Of a DNA stretch of 64,000 nt, positions 53,249-62,911 are shown piece after piece. The translations under genes and the position numbers were made by a program. The notes below the pieces were generated by a model. That model saw only the letters and a list, made by a program, of their open reading frames with translations, was not told where the DNA came from and did not search any database. Source of the stretch: Candidatus Poribacteria bacterium (GTDB lineage: Bacteria > Poribacteria > WGA-4E > JAJDTR01); contig JAPPIK010000015.1 in NCBI GenBank assembly GCA_028820655.1, forward strand, positions 1-64,000, read 5' to 3'. The first letter of the stretch is position 1. Every line of letters starts with the position of its first letter.

Positions 53249-53315
53249 GTCTGTGTCCGCCAGGTTCAGGGGGTTCAATTTTTAGGTGTCGAGTATCAAA
53301 CTACACAAGAGACAA

Positions 53316-53387
53316 TAGCGCTACGGGGAATCGAACCCCGGTTTGATGGCTGAGAACCACCCGTCCTAACCCCTAGACGATAGCGCC
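53316..53387 (-). tRNA. tRNA-Glu (anticodon CTC)
   Basis: Full cloverleaf on the minus strand: acceptor GGCGCTA / TAGCGCT, D-arm CGTCTAGGGGTTAGGACG, anticodon stem GGTGG / CCATC with loop TTCTCAG (anticodon CTC), T-arm CCGGGGTTCGATTCCCCG. CCA is not encoded. Four bases separate it from the tRNA-Gln gene, so they share a transcript. Confidence 0.93.
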
Positions 53388-53391
53388 CAAT

Positions 53392-53465
53392 TGGCTGCCC
53401 GGGAAGGACTCGAACCTTCGCAACATGGTCCAGAGCCATGCGTCCTGCCATTAGACGACCGGGCA
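53392..53465 (-). tRNA. tRNA-Gln (anticodon CTG)
   Basis: Full cloverleaf on the minus strand: acceptor TGCCCGG / CCGGGCA, D-arm CGTCTAATGGCAGGACG, anticodon stem CATGG / CCATG with loop CTCTGGA (anticodon CTG), T-arm GAAGGTTCGAGTCCTTC, discriminator G and encoded CCA. First of the two-tRNA transcript. Confidence 0.93.
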
Positions 53466-53966
53466 ACACTAGATATGTTTATTATATTATAGCAAAATAC
53501 ACGCTCTCTGTCAAGTGTTTGAATCGCACAATCGACAACGACTCCGGAATACTTGAAAGTCTTGAATCATCAAAGCCCCGAATTCCCTTCTAATTCAGCC
53601 GATGTGTCCGAGACAGAGCAGACCTTTCGCCCCGCTTGGGCTTGGTAATGAAAGCGTCCATTGATTCTATACACCTTCAGGATCTCTATCGCGCTCACTA
53701 TCCGTTCACTTGATCCCCGCTGGGACTATAGAGCGTAAAACTAATGAAGCAAGAAACAGCCGCCGTGGTTATTGTTATCGTGAAGGCGACTGAAAGATTT
53801 CAGATGCGTTTCCCCCGAGGATTCCACACTTGACGATGGGGACAGAACTCGGCTATAGTGTCTATCAGATTGCGTCCCTGCCCCAAACAACATCATGGTC
53901 CTCTCCCTGCTGCAACTTATCGCCATCCGCTGATGACTCTGCGAATCATAACGGTAGGAATAGACA
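53466..53966. repeat. gene-free with one GATC-family repeat
   Basis: A well-preserved copy at 53678-53720 with the 'ttctatacaccttcag' lead-in seen also near 43810 and 105. No gene. The sulfatase ribosome site (AGGA) lies at the end. Confidence 0.6.
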
Positions 53967-55268
53967 GTGAGCGGCAATCCGAAACCGAACATCATCTTTA
54001 TACTCGCGGACGATCACGGCTACGGCGACATCTCCGCCCACAACGGACCGGGAATTCAAACTCCCCACCTCGATGGCATCCGCTCACGCGGAATGCGGCT
54101 CAACCGGTTCTACGCGAATTCGACGGTATGTTCCCCGAGCCGCGCATCGTTGCTGACCGGCCGCTACCCGGACCGCGTCGGCGTGCCGGGCGTGATTCGC
54201 CAGACGGTAGAGGATAGCTGGGGCTATTTCGACCCCAATGCCGTTACGCTGCCCGACATGCTTCGCCGAGCAGGATATGAAACGCTCCACATCGGCAAGT
54301 GGCACCTCGGGCTGGAAGATGAAAACCACCCGTGCGAACGCGGGTTCGACGAGTACCACGGCTTCATTGACGACATGATGGACGACTACTGGACGCATCG
54401 CCGCATGGGAAAGAACGGTATGCACCACAACCGGGAGGTCATTGACCCGATAGGACATGCCACCGATCTGTTCACCGACTGGGCGATTGACCGCATTCGG
54501 GATCGAGAAGGCGCCGAAACGCCGTTCTTTATGTATCTTGCCTACAATGCGCCTCACGGACCTATTCAACCGCCGGAGGAATGGGTGAGAACCGTCCGCG
54601 AGCGGGAACCGGAGCTTGACGAGAAGCGCATCCGCTACAATGCGCTGGTCGAACATCTGGATGACGGGGTGGGGCGCGTGATGGGGGCGCTGGACGAAAC
54701 TGGACTGGCGGAGAACACCATCGTGATCTACACGTCGGACAACGGGGGCTTGTTGGCAGACGGCGCCTATAACGGTCCATTACGAGGCGGCAAGACCGAC
54801 ATGTACGAGGGAGGCATCCGCGTCCCCTGCTTCGTTCAATGGTCGAACCGTATCGAACCTAACTGCGAGTCGGATCAAATTGTCATGCTCATGGACTTCT
54901 TCCCGACGTTATGCGAGATTGCCGGCGTTGAAGTGGCTCACACGATCGAAGGGCGTTCCATTCTTCCTTTGCTGATCGGGGGTGAGGTGGACTTCTCGGA
55001 CCGCGTTTACTACTGGGTGCGGCGCGAAGGATTTTTTTCGCAGCGCCGCTATGTCGGGAACGACTATCATGCGATTCGCAGGGGTGATGTGAAACTGCTG
55101 CACAACGATGCCTTCTCCCCGCTTGAGCTGTTTGACCTGGCTGAAGACGAGCGGGAAACGACAGACCTGTCAGGTACAAACGATACGGACATGAACGATC
55201 TCTGCCGCCTCATACAAGCGCACATTCGACAAGCGGGAGCCGTCCCTTGGCAGAAGAAAAGCGAATAA
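53967..55268 (+). CDS. formylglycine-dependent sulfatase
   Basis: A 433-residue type I sulfatase. PNIIFILADDHGYGD supplies the metal-binding Asp pair, STVCSPSRASLLTGRYP carries the C-x-P-x-R site where Cys becomes formylglycine (near residue 54), then HIGKWHLGL (Lys/His), NAPHGPI (His), and IVIYTSDNGGLL with LRGGKTDMYEGGIRVP (Asp-Asn, Lys). It starts at GTG with AGGA seven bases upstream and has no obvious signal peptide, unusual for polysaccharide sulfatases, so it may act on cytoplasmic oligosaccharides. It requires a formylglycine-generating enzyme not in this window. The next gene on the strand is a PhyH enzyme. Confidence 0.88.
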   Translation: MSGNPKPNIIFILADDHGYGDISAHNGPGIQTPHLDGIRSRGMRLNRFYANSTVCSPSRASLLTGRYPDRVGVPGVIRQTVEDSWGYFDPNAVTLPDMLRRAGYETLHIGKWHLGLEDENHPCERGFDEYHGFIDDMMDDYWTHRRMGKNGMHHNREVIDPIGHATDLFTDWAIDRIRDREGAETPFFMYLAYNAPHGPIQPPEEWVRTVREREPELDEKRIRYNALVEHLDDGVGRVMGALDETGLAENTIVIYTSDNGGLLADGAYNGPLRGGKTDMYEGGIRVPCFVQWSNRIEPNCESDQIVMLMDFFPTLCEIAGVEVAHTIEGRSILPLLIGGEVDFSDRVYYWVRREGFFSQRRYVGNDYHAIRRGDVKLLHNDAFSPLELFDLAEDERETTDLSGTNDTDMNDLCRLIQAHIRQAGAVPWQKKSE

Positions 55269-55493
55269 GCGGCATCGGCGTGACGGAAAATCCTATGAGA
55301 TGGTGATTTTCCTTCGCCCGACGGGTTAGGGGACCCAACCCCTACGGAAGTGGTGCATGGCACGATTTGATTGGGCGCAACGTTTTGCTCAATCGTAAGG
55401 GCGGAATTGCCCGCCCTGAAGAGTTTAATTGGCTCCATTTATGTGCCGCGAATAGAGAAACTTGGGAAAAGCATCCATCAAGAGAGGCGGAGC

Positions 55494-56345
55494 ATGAACA
55501 CCAGTCCAATCATATCCGGCGAACCATTCGGGGTGGAAAAATCACGGGCGATTGTCCAACAATTGCACCGTGACGGTTTCGCCCATATCCGCGGTGTGCT
55601 GACCTCGGAAGAAGTCAGCGCCTTACGCGCAAAAACCGACGAACTTTTTGCCGACCCTGCCCTCTTCGACAGAACCAATCCGGAACTCGCCGACCCGAGA
55701 TATATCCAGTTGGGAAGGCACCAAGAATCGGGGGAGGAACTCCCGTTTATTTTGAGAAATACCATTGAGCTCGCCCCAATCTTTCGAGACATGCTCCTTC
55801 GGGAGCCGATTCTCAGCATAGCGGAAGCGGTGGTAGGGGGAGACCCCAAGTTCTGCGGGCAGAATGTCCTGCGGAATCTTCCCGGAGTGGCAATTGAACG
55901 ATGGCATGTTGACGGGCAGGTTCATTTTCCGCTGCCTGAGAACGTCTCTCGCCACGACCCGCGGATTCGGATGCCGGTCATGTGGTTTACCGTCCAGATG
56001 GCGCTGACCGACATCACCTCAATCGAGCAGGGACCAACGCAATACGTTCCCGGCAGCCACTATTCCGGCCGCAATCCTAATGACCAAGACCACCCGGAGT
56101 TTGAAGGCAGGGGTCCGGTGTCGATTTTCTGCAAAGCCGGCGACATCTACCTGCAAGACCCCCAATGCTGGCACCGAGGAGCGCCCAATCTATCCAATGA
56201 TACTCGCTATATATTGCAATCACAGTACGCCGCCGATTGGGCATATTGGCGTTTTAGTTTATGCAATCGCGTCCCTGTTCCCGAGGATGCACTGCACACC
56301 GCCAGCGATCGGCTGCTGAGCCTTTTGGGCAGAAGCCGTCCATAA
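55494..56345 (+). CDS. PhyH-family Fe(II)/2-oxoglutarate dioxygenase
   Basis: A 283-residue enzyme with the standard site: H138-V-D140 in AIERWHVDGQVH, distal H227 in DPQCWHRGAPN and R238 in NDTRYILQSQY. N-terminal LHRDGFAHIRGVLTSEEV and core ALTDITSIEQGPTQYVPGSH match the family. The open frame begins 41 codons earlier, but that part spans a small hairpin repeat (GGGCGG-aattg-CCCGCCC, 55398-55416), so the ATG at 55494 preceded by GGCGGAG is preferred. It is 225 bases downstream of the sulfatase. Substrate unknown. Confidence 0.83.
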   Translation: MNTSPIISGEPFGVEKSRAIVQQLHRDGFAHIRGVLTSEEVSALRAKTDELFADPALFDRTNPELADPRYIQLGRHQESGEELPFILRNTIELAPIFRDMLLREPILSIAEAVVGGDPKFCGQNVLRNLPGVAIERWHVDGQVHFPLPENVSRHDPRIRMPVMWFTVQMALTDITSIEQGPTQYVPGSHYSGRNPNDQDHPEFEGRGPVSIFCKAGDIYLQDPQCWHRGAPNLSNDTRYILQSQYAADWAYWRFSLCNRVPVPEDALHTASDRLLSLLGRSRP

Positions 56346-56730
56346 CCTCGTAAAACGCAAGAAAATTACGACAGCGAATGACGCAGTGATAGAAAGTCGC
56401 CTCTCCCTTACTGTGTTCCTCACTGAACGCCCTGCAAATCGGGGCAATCCATTGGATAAAACGAGTGAAAAATGAGTACGATAGTAGATCCTACGCGATA
56501 GCTTGTCCTGATTTACACGCTCTATCGGCTTCGGCATTTCGTTGCGTGGATTTTTACTGAACATCAAGCGAACGAATAATGAGCCGGATTTGCTATCGCC
56601 TTCGCTTTTCGCTCAGTTGAGCGATAGAGGTCCCCTGGTCACTTTATTTCTCTCGCTACAAAAACCGAATCAAATACGGTGACCGCCCCACCTCCAAGCC
56701 TTCTGGTGCTGTCTTCCCCGGAACGCACTC
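56346..56730. repeat. gene-free with diverged GATC-family repeats
   Basis: Diverged copies at 56453-56491 and 56562-56635; in the latter two copies face each other. No gene. Confidence 0.5.
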
Positions 56731-57957
56731 CTACCCGCCACCGGGAATCGGAAACCACAGTCCTCCCGTTTTAACCGCCAATGCTTTATCCAGCGTCCTA
56801 TTCACGCCGATGACGTCCAATTTAATACCCGCGCCTCGGCATTGGCGCAACACCTCCGTAATAGGATACGAGCCCTTCGTGGATTCGTCAGTGACGAGAA
56901 CAAACCTCCGGTCGGCGTTGGATCGGAATTTAACGCGTTGGATAGACTTTACAATCGCGTCATACGCTCGCTCATCGCCGCCGCGTTGAATGACATGCGA
57001 CTCTAACAGGTATTCATACTTGGCATAATCCTTCGTCTGGGGAAACACGATGGTGTCGCGATCAAGGTACTTGAAGGTAATAATCCCCAAGGTGAAGTTG
57101 ACCTCTTTCTCTTGAAAAACATCCACCATACGTCTAAGCTGCCCTCCCACCGCACGGATGTTGTCCTCCATGCTGCCGCTGGCATCCAACAGAAAAACAA
57201 TATCCACGGGTGAAGATCTCGTCCCGCCCGCGACGCTTTCCGCTATTCCCTCCAGCGCCGCCCCGATCTGTTCTTCGCGGCTTGCGGGAGGCGTGTGTTC
57301 AGCCGCTGTCTCGGACTCTTTTTCCGTCGGTTGAGATGAATCGCGTTTTAGCCCAACCTCTCGCGCCTGCGGCGAATGAACCACTATTCCGGCGGGCGAC
57401 CCACTCGATTCCTCTAGCAACGGTTCCATCCTCGAATGGTTTGATAACAGGGCATCGGACAGATCAAGTTTCGCGTCCGTGCTCAGTGTTTGAGAGGTGA
57501 GCGGGGTTAGCTGCGCGATGTGCTTTACGCGGTCGGCTGCGGGCCGCGATTGGGCTGTGGGCCGGATTAGGGTAGGGTCGGGCGGCTTGCGGTGTTGCGG
57601 CGTGGACGCGCTAACCATTTTCCTTGCGCTCGAGATGTGGAAATGGGGGAGGTCCACAAGCTCAATCGGCGCCATCATAATCGGCTCCGGGATCGGAGGA
57701 GGGCGGTACCACTCCGGGAGACGAACATTCATGGCGGCAAGAACCAGGATGTGCAAAAGCAGCGAGACGATGAATGAAACGCGCGTACGCCGTTGACGCT
57801 TAGGTCGTGTGTCGAGCACATTGGTTTTGGCGTTGATTTCAGCCCATTGAGCGTATTGGTGCCGGAGCAGTGTCTTTCCGGTGACACACATTACAGGGGT
57901 TCCACCTTGCACAGCCTGAATTTTTCTAGTGTTCTTTATTGTTCTGCGCGTAACCAT
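56731..57957 (-). CDS. membrane-anchored protein with TonB-like N-terminus and von Willebrand A domain
   Basis: A 408-residue protein. One transmembrane helix (VSFIVSLLLHILVLAAMNV, near 60-77) followed by a proline-rich stretch (PEWYRPPPIPEPI), as in TonB-type proteins, then a low-complexity linker and a VWA domain: PVDIVFLLDASGSMEDNIRA (MIDAS D-x-S-x-S near 258), TFKYLDRDTIVFPQ, RGGDERAYDAIVKSI and RRFVLVTDESTKGSY (MIDAS Asp). It probably binds a metal-dependent protein partner outside the membrane. The start is uncertain: ATG 57957 is used; ATG 57891 has a better GGTGG upstream. Confidence 0.75.
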   Translation of the reverse strand: MVTRRTIKNTRKIQAVQGGTPVMCVTGKTLLRHQYAQWAEINAKTNVLDTRPKRQRRTRVSFIVSLLLHILVLAAMNVRLPEWYRPPPIPEPIMMAPIELVDLPHFHISSARKMVSASTPQHRKPPDPTLIRPTAQSRPAADRVKHIAQLTPLTSQTLSTDAKLDLSDALLSNHSRMEPLLEESSGSPAGIVVHSPQAREVGLKRDSSQPTEKESETAAEHTPPASREEQIGAALEGIAESVAGGTRSSPVDIVFLLDASGSMEDNIRAVGGQLRRMVDVFQEKEVNFTLGIITFKYLDRDTIVFPQTKDYAKYEYLLESHVIQRGGDERAYDAIVKSIQRVKFRSNADRRFVLVTDESTKGSYPITEVLRQCRGAGIKLDVIGVNRTLDKALAVKTGGLWFPIPGGG

Positions 57958-58173
57958 AGGACAGCCCAAGTTGCTACTTACAGGATTTCAGACAGGCATC
58001 ATCGTTATTTCTTTTGAAATGAGTCCATTAATCGCGGAGATTTTGTGAGGCAAGGGATTTGATATGGGAACCCTATCGCGCACGTTAGCCATTCGCTTGT
58101 TCTGTCGGTAGTCTGCGCATCACATGCACAATCTAACAGATTGTGCTACAATGGTGGCAACGTAGGTTAGATT

Positions 58174-60198
58174 TCACTGCAAATGCTTATCCATCCATTC
58201 GACAATACGGTTCAGCCGGTGTATACGCAAGTCCGGAGGACCGCTGCGGGACAAATCGTGGCTCGCCTCCGGCGGATAACGAACGAACTCAACCTCGCGT
58301 TTGAGCCGTTTCAGGGCGATAAACAACTGTTCAGCCTGCTCAATCGGGCATCGCAGATCGCCCTCGCTGTGGAGAATTAGCAGGGGCGTACTTATATTTT
58401 GAACGTGGCTCAACGGTGACAGTTTCCAGTAGAACGTCGGATCTTCCCACACCTCCGACGAGAAGTAGGTGCGGTCGCCCATCAGTTGCACATCGCACGT
58501 TCCCGCCATGCTTATCATGTTTGTGACGCTGCGCTGTGTCACGGCGGCTTTGAACCGGTCGGTATGGCTGACAATCCAATTCGTCATGAATCCGCCGTAG
58601 CTGCCTCCGGTTACGCCCAACCGTTCGGAATCGACGTAGCCTTGGTCGATGACATAATCAACCGCCGCCATGAGATCGTCGAAGTCCGGACCGCCCCAAT
58701 CCCCTCGAATTGCAGCCGCATACGTCTCTCCGTAACCTTTACTGCCGCGCGGGTTGGTGTAAATTACGACATAGCCTCGGGCTGCAAGGAACTGGAATTC
58801 ATGAAAAAAGGCGTTGCCGTATTGTGTGTGGGGACCTCCATGGATCTCAAGAATCAACGGATATTTCTGTTGGGGGTCGAAATCGGGAGGTTTGACAATC
58901 CAGCCATGAATCTTTCCCCCATCGTACGTGTCAAACCAAATCTCCTCGGCGTCGGACAGAGCCAATTCGGCATTCCACTCACGATTCACGTCAGTCAGCC
59001 GCACCGGTGTGTTCCCCTCGGCATCCCCAATAGGGAGCAGATAAACATCCCCGGGTTCAGTGAAACTCCCGATTTGTAGCACAAGCCTGGTCGTCTCGCT
59101 ATCCGCGGAGAATGCGCACACATCGATTGCGCCTTGCGTCAACTGTCGAGGCTCGCCGCCGTTGCGATTCACGGCGTAGAGATGGCAACTTCCTTGATCG
59201 CTAACGAGGAAAAACAGACGGGCGCCGTCCGCACTCCAAATTAGGGATACCGCACCGACGTCGGATTCGGACGTATCGCCAAGCGTGTGGTGCCCGACGG
59301 GCCGGTCAATGCCGACGGTCAGGTCTTGCGCCTCCCCACTTTCCACCGATACGACCCGTAGATGCGGATCGGACACACCCCAGATTTCGTCCGGACGGTC
59401 GTGTCCGATGCAAGCAATTTCCGCGCCATCGGGGGACCAAACAGGGTTTTGCATGTGCCCGGACTGTTTCGTCACTCGCCGCGCTGCCCCGCCATCGGAA
59501 GGAATCAGCCACAGATCCTGATAACCTGGCGTCAGGTCCCCATCCTCGGTGCGATTTGAAACGAAAGCGATGGTTCGTCCATCGGGGGACCATGCGGGGG
59601 AGCGGTCGTCGTAATCCTCGGAGGTGAGTTGATTCACGTGCCCCGTTTCTACGCATACGGTCTGTAAATGCCACCGTTCGCCGCCGTTGTATCCGGCGCC
59701 GTCCTCCCGGTAGCCGGCTCGGCGGATGACGCGGGGTGGGTAAGACCCGTGTTCCTCTTCGCGGGCGTCGCGCTCCTCTTTCCGATCCGCGGGAGGAATT
59801 GCGCGGAACGCGAAGGCAATCTTCGTCCCGTCGGGCGACCACGCCAGCGAAGCTAGGCTCCCTTCCTCCAGTTGCCCCAACTGTTCCGCTTCTCCGCCAT
59901 CCACGGGAATGAGCCAAATCTGGGAAGAATCGCTCCGGTCGGAGATAAAGGCGATACGCCGTCCGTCGGGTGACCAACGCGGCGAGATGTCGCCGTAATC
60001 GCCCACGGTGAAACGACGAGGTTCGCCGCCGTCTGTGGGCACAAGCCAGAGATTGGAGAAATATCTGTTCTTTTCCGGGTTTATCCACCGCAAGACAAAT
60101 GCCACGAGTGTCCCGTCAGGCGATAGTTGGGGTCCGGAAACAAAGCGCATAGTGAGAAGATCTTCAGCGCTTATCTTGCGGGGTTTTGTTGCCATCAT
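58174..60198 (-). CDS. prolyl oligopeptidase family (S9) serine peptidase
   Basis: A 674-residue S9C-type (acylaminoacyl-peptidase/DPP-like) enzyme. The N-terminal two-thirds are a seven-blade propeller with repeated WSPDG motifs (ISPRWSPDGRRIAFISDRSD and others). The C-terminal alpha/beta hydrolase has HGGPHTQYGNAF (oxyanion), nucleophile GVTGGSYGGFMTNW, Asp in LILHSEGDLRCPIEQ and His in EASHDLSRSG. It releases peptides from oligopeptide N-termini in the cytoplasm. The start is set at 60198 (twin ATG after GAGAGGG) because the family begins at KISAEDLLTMRFVSGPQ; the open frame extends 38 codons further. Confidence 0.9.
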   Translation of the reverse strand: MMATKPRKISAEDLLTMRFVSGPQLSPDGTLVAFVLRWINPEKNRYFSNLWLVPTDGGEPRRFTVGDYGDISPRWSPDGRRIAFISDRSDSSQIWLIPVDGGEAEQLGQLEEGSLASLAWSPDGTKIAFAFRAIPPADRKEERDAREEEHGSYPPRVIRRAGYREDGAGYNGGERWHLQTVCVETGHVNQLTSEDYDDRSPAWSPDGRTIAFVSNRTEDGDLTPGYQDLWLIPSDGGAARRVTKQSGHMQNPVWSPDGAEIACIGHDRPDEIWGVSDPHLRVVSVESGEAQDLTVGIDRPVGHHTLGDTSESDVGAVSLIWSADGARLFFLVSDQGSCHLYAVNRNGGEPRQLTQGAIDVCAFSADSETTRLVLQIGSFTEPGDVYLLPIGDAEGNTPVRLTDVNREWNAELALSDAEEIWFDTYDGGKIHGWIVKPPDFDPQQKYPLILEIHGGPHTQYGNAFFHEFQFLAARGYVVIYTNPRGSKGYGETYAAAIRGDWGGPDFDDLMAAVDYVIDQGYVDSERLGVTGGSYGGFMTNWIVSHTDRFKAAVTQRSVTNMISMAGTCDVQLMGDRTYFSSEVWEDPTFYWKLSPLSHVQNISTPLLILHSEGDLRCPIEQAEQLFIALKRLKREVEFVRYPPEASHDLSRSGPPDLRIHRLNRIVEWMDKHLQ

Positions 60199-60547
60199 GA
60201 CCCTCTCTTCTGTGTGTTTGCTCTCTGACATTCCATCGCCGAGAGTTTCATATGTCCTTCGTGTGTATGGATGATAACATATGCGAGGGTACAAATAAAG
60301 CATGGCTAACACGTTGGTTGGGTTGAACGTCGCCGGTGAATACTACCGAGCTTTCCAGGTAGCTATCGAGGGTTAAACTCGCCTGGCGTCTCCCGAATCT
60401 AGTGGAACCCATCTTGATACTCATCTTCCGCATAATAGTCTCGTGTAATCTCGAATTTTCACATCCTAGATTTTAGGGCATATCTCCACGAACGGGCAAA
60501 AATCACCTAGATACTTCCGCGAGTCCGATCGATTAACCGATTTTCCC
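60199..60547. other. gene-free stretch
   Basis: Upstream region of the S9 peptidase; nothing recognisable except the 5' part of its long open frame. Confidence 0.4.
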
Positions 60548-61300
60548 TATCAAGTAACACTTTTTCAAAACCAATCTTAGAGAAGGAAATCTGAACCACA
60601 ATCTGTTAGATTGTGATCCGCAAGCTAACAGTTTGCGGTACAAGAGTGTTGCTTGCTGAATGAATTATTCCGACAGGGATAATGGGGCGCGCTCAAGTAA
60701 CACTCGACATTGCACTCCTCTATCAAGTAACACTTTTTCAAAACCAATCTTAGAGAAGGAAATCTGTACCACAATCTGTTAGATTGTGATCCGCAAACTA
60801 ACAGTTTACGGTACAAGCGTGTTGGTTGCTGAATGAATTATTCCGACAGGGTTGATGGCGTGCTATCAAGTAACACTCGACATTGCACTCCGCTGGAGTG
60901 CAGACGCGAGGAGTAATCGTGTACTATTGACATTTCACTCCGCTGGAGTGAAAACCAGACCACGAAGGAACACTTTTACGGCCAGTCATAGAGCGAAAAA
61001 TTAATGTGACCCGCTGATGGATTGTGATCGCAAACTAACAGTTTGCGGTACAAGAGTGTTGGTTGCTGAATGAATTATTCCGACAGGGATAATGGGGCGC
61101 GCTCAAGTAACACTCGACATTGCACTCCTCTGGAGTGCAGACGCGAGGAGGAATCGTGTTCTATTGACATCTCGCTCCGCCGGAGTGAAAAACATGCCGG
61201 TAAGGAACGTTATTGCAGAGCCTGTCACGGAGCGAAGAAGGCGTGTTACTTGCTGAAAGAATTATACCGACAGGGATAATGGCACGCTGTCAATCATGAT
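60548..61300. repeat. tandem 173-bp duplication and CAAGTAACAC mini-elements
   Basis: Bases 60548-60720 are repeated at 60721-60893, and a third partial copy starts near 61012. Each unit holds a CACAATCTGTTAGATTGTG palindrome, a CAAACTAACAGTTTGCG-type palindrome and a mini-element with ends GTGTTGCTTG/CAAGTAACAC (60646-60702, 60819-60876, 61056-61113, degenerate 61242-61300). GCACTCC/GGAGTGC hairpins follow (60885-60901, 61122-61138). No gene. Confidence 0.65.
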
Positions 61301-61387
61301 GCGGGATAGATCGCCTGAGAAATTAAACTTTTGGGTGCTCAATAATGCGGAAGATAAGTAACGATTGACGCATGGTTTAATTCGGAT

Positions 61388-61498
61388 GTTGGGTTTCACT
61401 AAGTCTTTTTATTCAATAGCATGGTTTAGAAACAGAACGATGATTAGCATTGGGAAGCGATCATGTTTAAACGTCCAACCCAACCTACACTGCTGTGG
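61388..61498. mobile_element. small element with GTTGGGTTTC / AACCCAACC ends
   Basis: GTTGGGTTTCACT at 61388-61400 and CCAACCCAACCTAC at 61485-61498 enclose 84 bases without coding potential. The same ends occur at 16398-16777 and 63724-63824, so this is a dispersed non-autonomous inverted-repeat family. Confidence 0.55.
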
Positions 61499-61622
61499 AT
61501 TCTCTTGTTCCACACCCCGCAATCTGTTATACTACGCGAGTTGCAATTTACAAGCACAATCTAACAGATTGTGCTACAAAGGCGGCAACATAACTTATAC
61601 AAATTCAAAGCGGAGAAGAGTA

Positions 61623-62234
61623 TTGGCAGATAGAAAATCAACAAATATTACGTGGTATGAGGCGACAATTACGCGGGAAGACAGAGAACAGCTTCTCGAT
61701 CAAAAAGGCTGTGTGCTCTGGTTCACCGGGCTGTCCGCTTCCGGCAAATCCACCCTGGCGCACGAGGTGGAAAACGCACTGCACGGACGCGGTCGGCTGA
61801 CCTACGTGCTCGACGGCGATAACGTCCGCCACGGACTGAACAATAACCTCGGATTCTCGCCGGAGGATCGGGAGGAGAATATTCGCCGCATCGGAGAGGT
61901 ATCGAAACTGTTCGCGGATTCCGGCGTCATCGTGATAACGGCGTTCATCTCGCCCTATCGCGGCGACCGGGACAAAGCGCGGGAATTGGTTGAAGACGGT
62001 CGTTTTTTTGAGGTTTTTGTCGACTGTCCGTTGGAGGTGTGTGAGGAACGGGATCCGAAGGGTTTGTACAAGAAAGCGCGGGCGGGCGAAATCCCGGAGT
62101 TTACGGGAATCAGCGCGCCCTACGAAGAACCGGACAGCCCCGAACTCACGGTGAACACGGCAGAGCTAACACTTGAACAGTGCGGTGAGAGGGTTGTCAA
62201 GATTCTTGAAGACAGGGGATTGATTCCCGGATAA
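61623..62234 (+). CDS. cysC: adenylylsulfate (APS) kinase
   Basis: A 203-residue APS kinase, full length for the family. It phosphorylates adenylylsulfate to PAPS, the sulfate donor or assimilation intermediate. Walker [17 protein letters not shown] (near 38), substrate loop [20 protein letters not shown] and [16 protein letters not shown], lid [14 protein letters not shown], then [20 protein letters not shown] and [11 protein letters not shown]. The start is the TTG at 61623, supported by GGAG seven bases upstream and the conserved N.TWYEATI.R; an 86-codon longer frame runs through repeat DNA. No sulfurylase gene is adjacent. PAPS could serve sulfotransferases as the counterpart of the sulfatase. 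Confidence 0.92.
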   Translation: MADRKSTNITWYEATITREDREQLLDQKGCVLWFTGLSASGKSTLAHEVENALHGRGRLTYVLDGDNVRHGLNNNLGFSPEDREENIRRIGEVSKLFADSGVIVITAFISPYRGDRDKARELVEDGRFFEVFVDCPLEVCEERDPKGLYKKARAGEIPEFTGISAPYEEPDSPELTVNTAELTLEQCGERVVKILEDRGLIPG

Positions 62235-62279
62235 TCAACGCCTCAAACTCTACGGAAACAGGGGCGGCAATCGTAGCCC

Positions 62280-62909
62280 CTACCATTTCTGAAATAGCGT
62301 CACATTCTTTCGCGGAAACTCCACCTTCCATCCATACCGTCCTGCGATCCATACCATGGTTTCACGCGTATAGAAACACACATGCGTCGGTTCACGGTGG
62401 TACCACCAACCCGCGAAATTCACTTCCGGCTCCAACATCTCGGTCATGATCCCTAGCCAACCGCCGCTTCGCAGCAGTGCGTCCAGTCGTTGAAACTCCT
62501 TTCCCGGTCGATAGAAATGTTCGACCGTCTCCGTGCACGTGATGAAATCGAATTCGCGTTCAAGCGGATCGGGGCAGGGCGCGAAGAAGGGGTCGTAGAG
62601 GCTCATCCGGAATCCCTGCTCCTCAAGCATCACGGAGAGCGTCGGTCCCGGTCCCGAGCCGAAGTCGAGTCCTTCGGCGTCGGGGGCCAACTTGGGAATA
62701 AGGTGGGCGCTCAAACGGCTGAGGAACTCACGGTAGCGTGCGTCGTCAGGACTGTTCTCGTGGAGTTTATAGCGGGCAAGTTCGGCATCCCCGTCCAAAT
62801 AATGTTCCGATGACAGGAAGGTTAGTTGGCAGGCACGGCAGCGCCAGTAGTGCTTTTCGTCAACGGTTGCGAAATCTCGGACGTGCTCCGAGAGGCAGAG
62901 CGGGCACAT
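62280..62909 (-). CDS. class I SAM-dependent methyltransferase with N-terminal zinc ribbon
   Basis: A 209-residue methyltransferase. The N-terminus has two CXXC pairs (MCPLCLSEH and CRACQLTFL), a zinc ribbon common in Methyltransf_23-type sugar or antibiotic methyltransferases. The SAM-binding glycine loop is GLDFGSGPGPTLSVM, followed by DFITCTETVEHFYRPG and LLRSGGWLGIMTEM. The substrate is unknown. The ATG at 62909 lies two bases after the stop of the upstream hydrolase gene, so they are co-translated; a TTG at 62945 is an alternative start. Confidence 0.8.
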   Translation of the reverse strand: MCPLCLSEHVRDFATVDEKHYWRCRACQLTFLSSEHYLDGDAELARYKLHENSPDDARYREFLSRLSAHLIPKLAPDAEGLDFGSGPGPTLSVMLEEQGFRMSLYDPFFAPCPDPLEREFDFITCTETVEHFYRPGKEFQRLDALLRSGGWLGIMTEMLEPEVNFAGWWYHREPTHVCFYTRETMVWIAGRYGWKVEFPRKNVTLFQKW

Positions 62910-62911
62910 GT

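Noticed and set aside
57592-57796. plus-strand frames opposite the VWA gene
   Set aside because: Antisense shadows of a proline-rich linker region.
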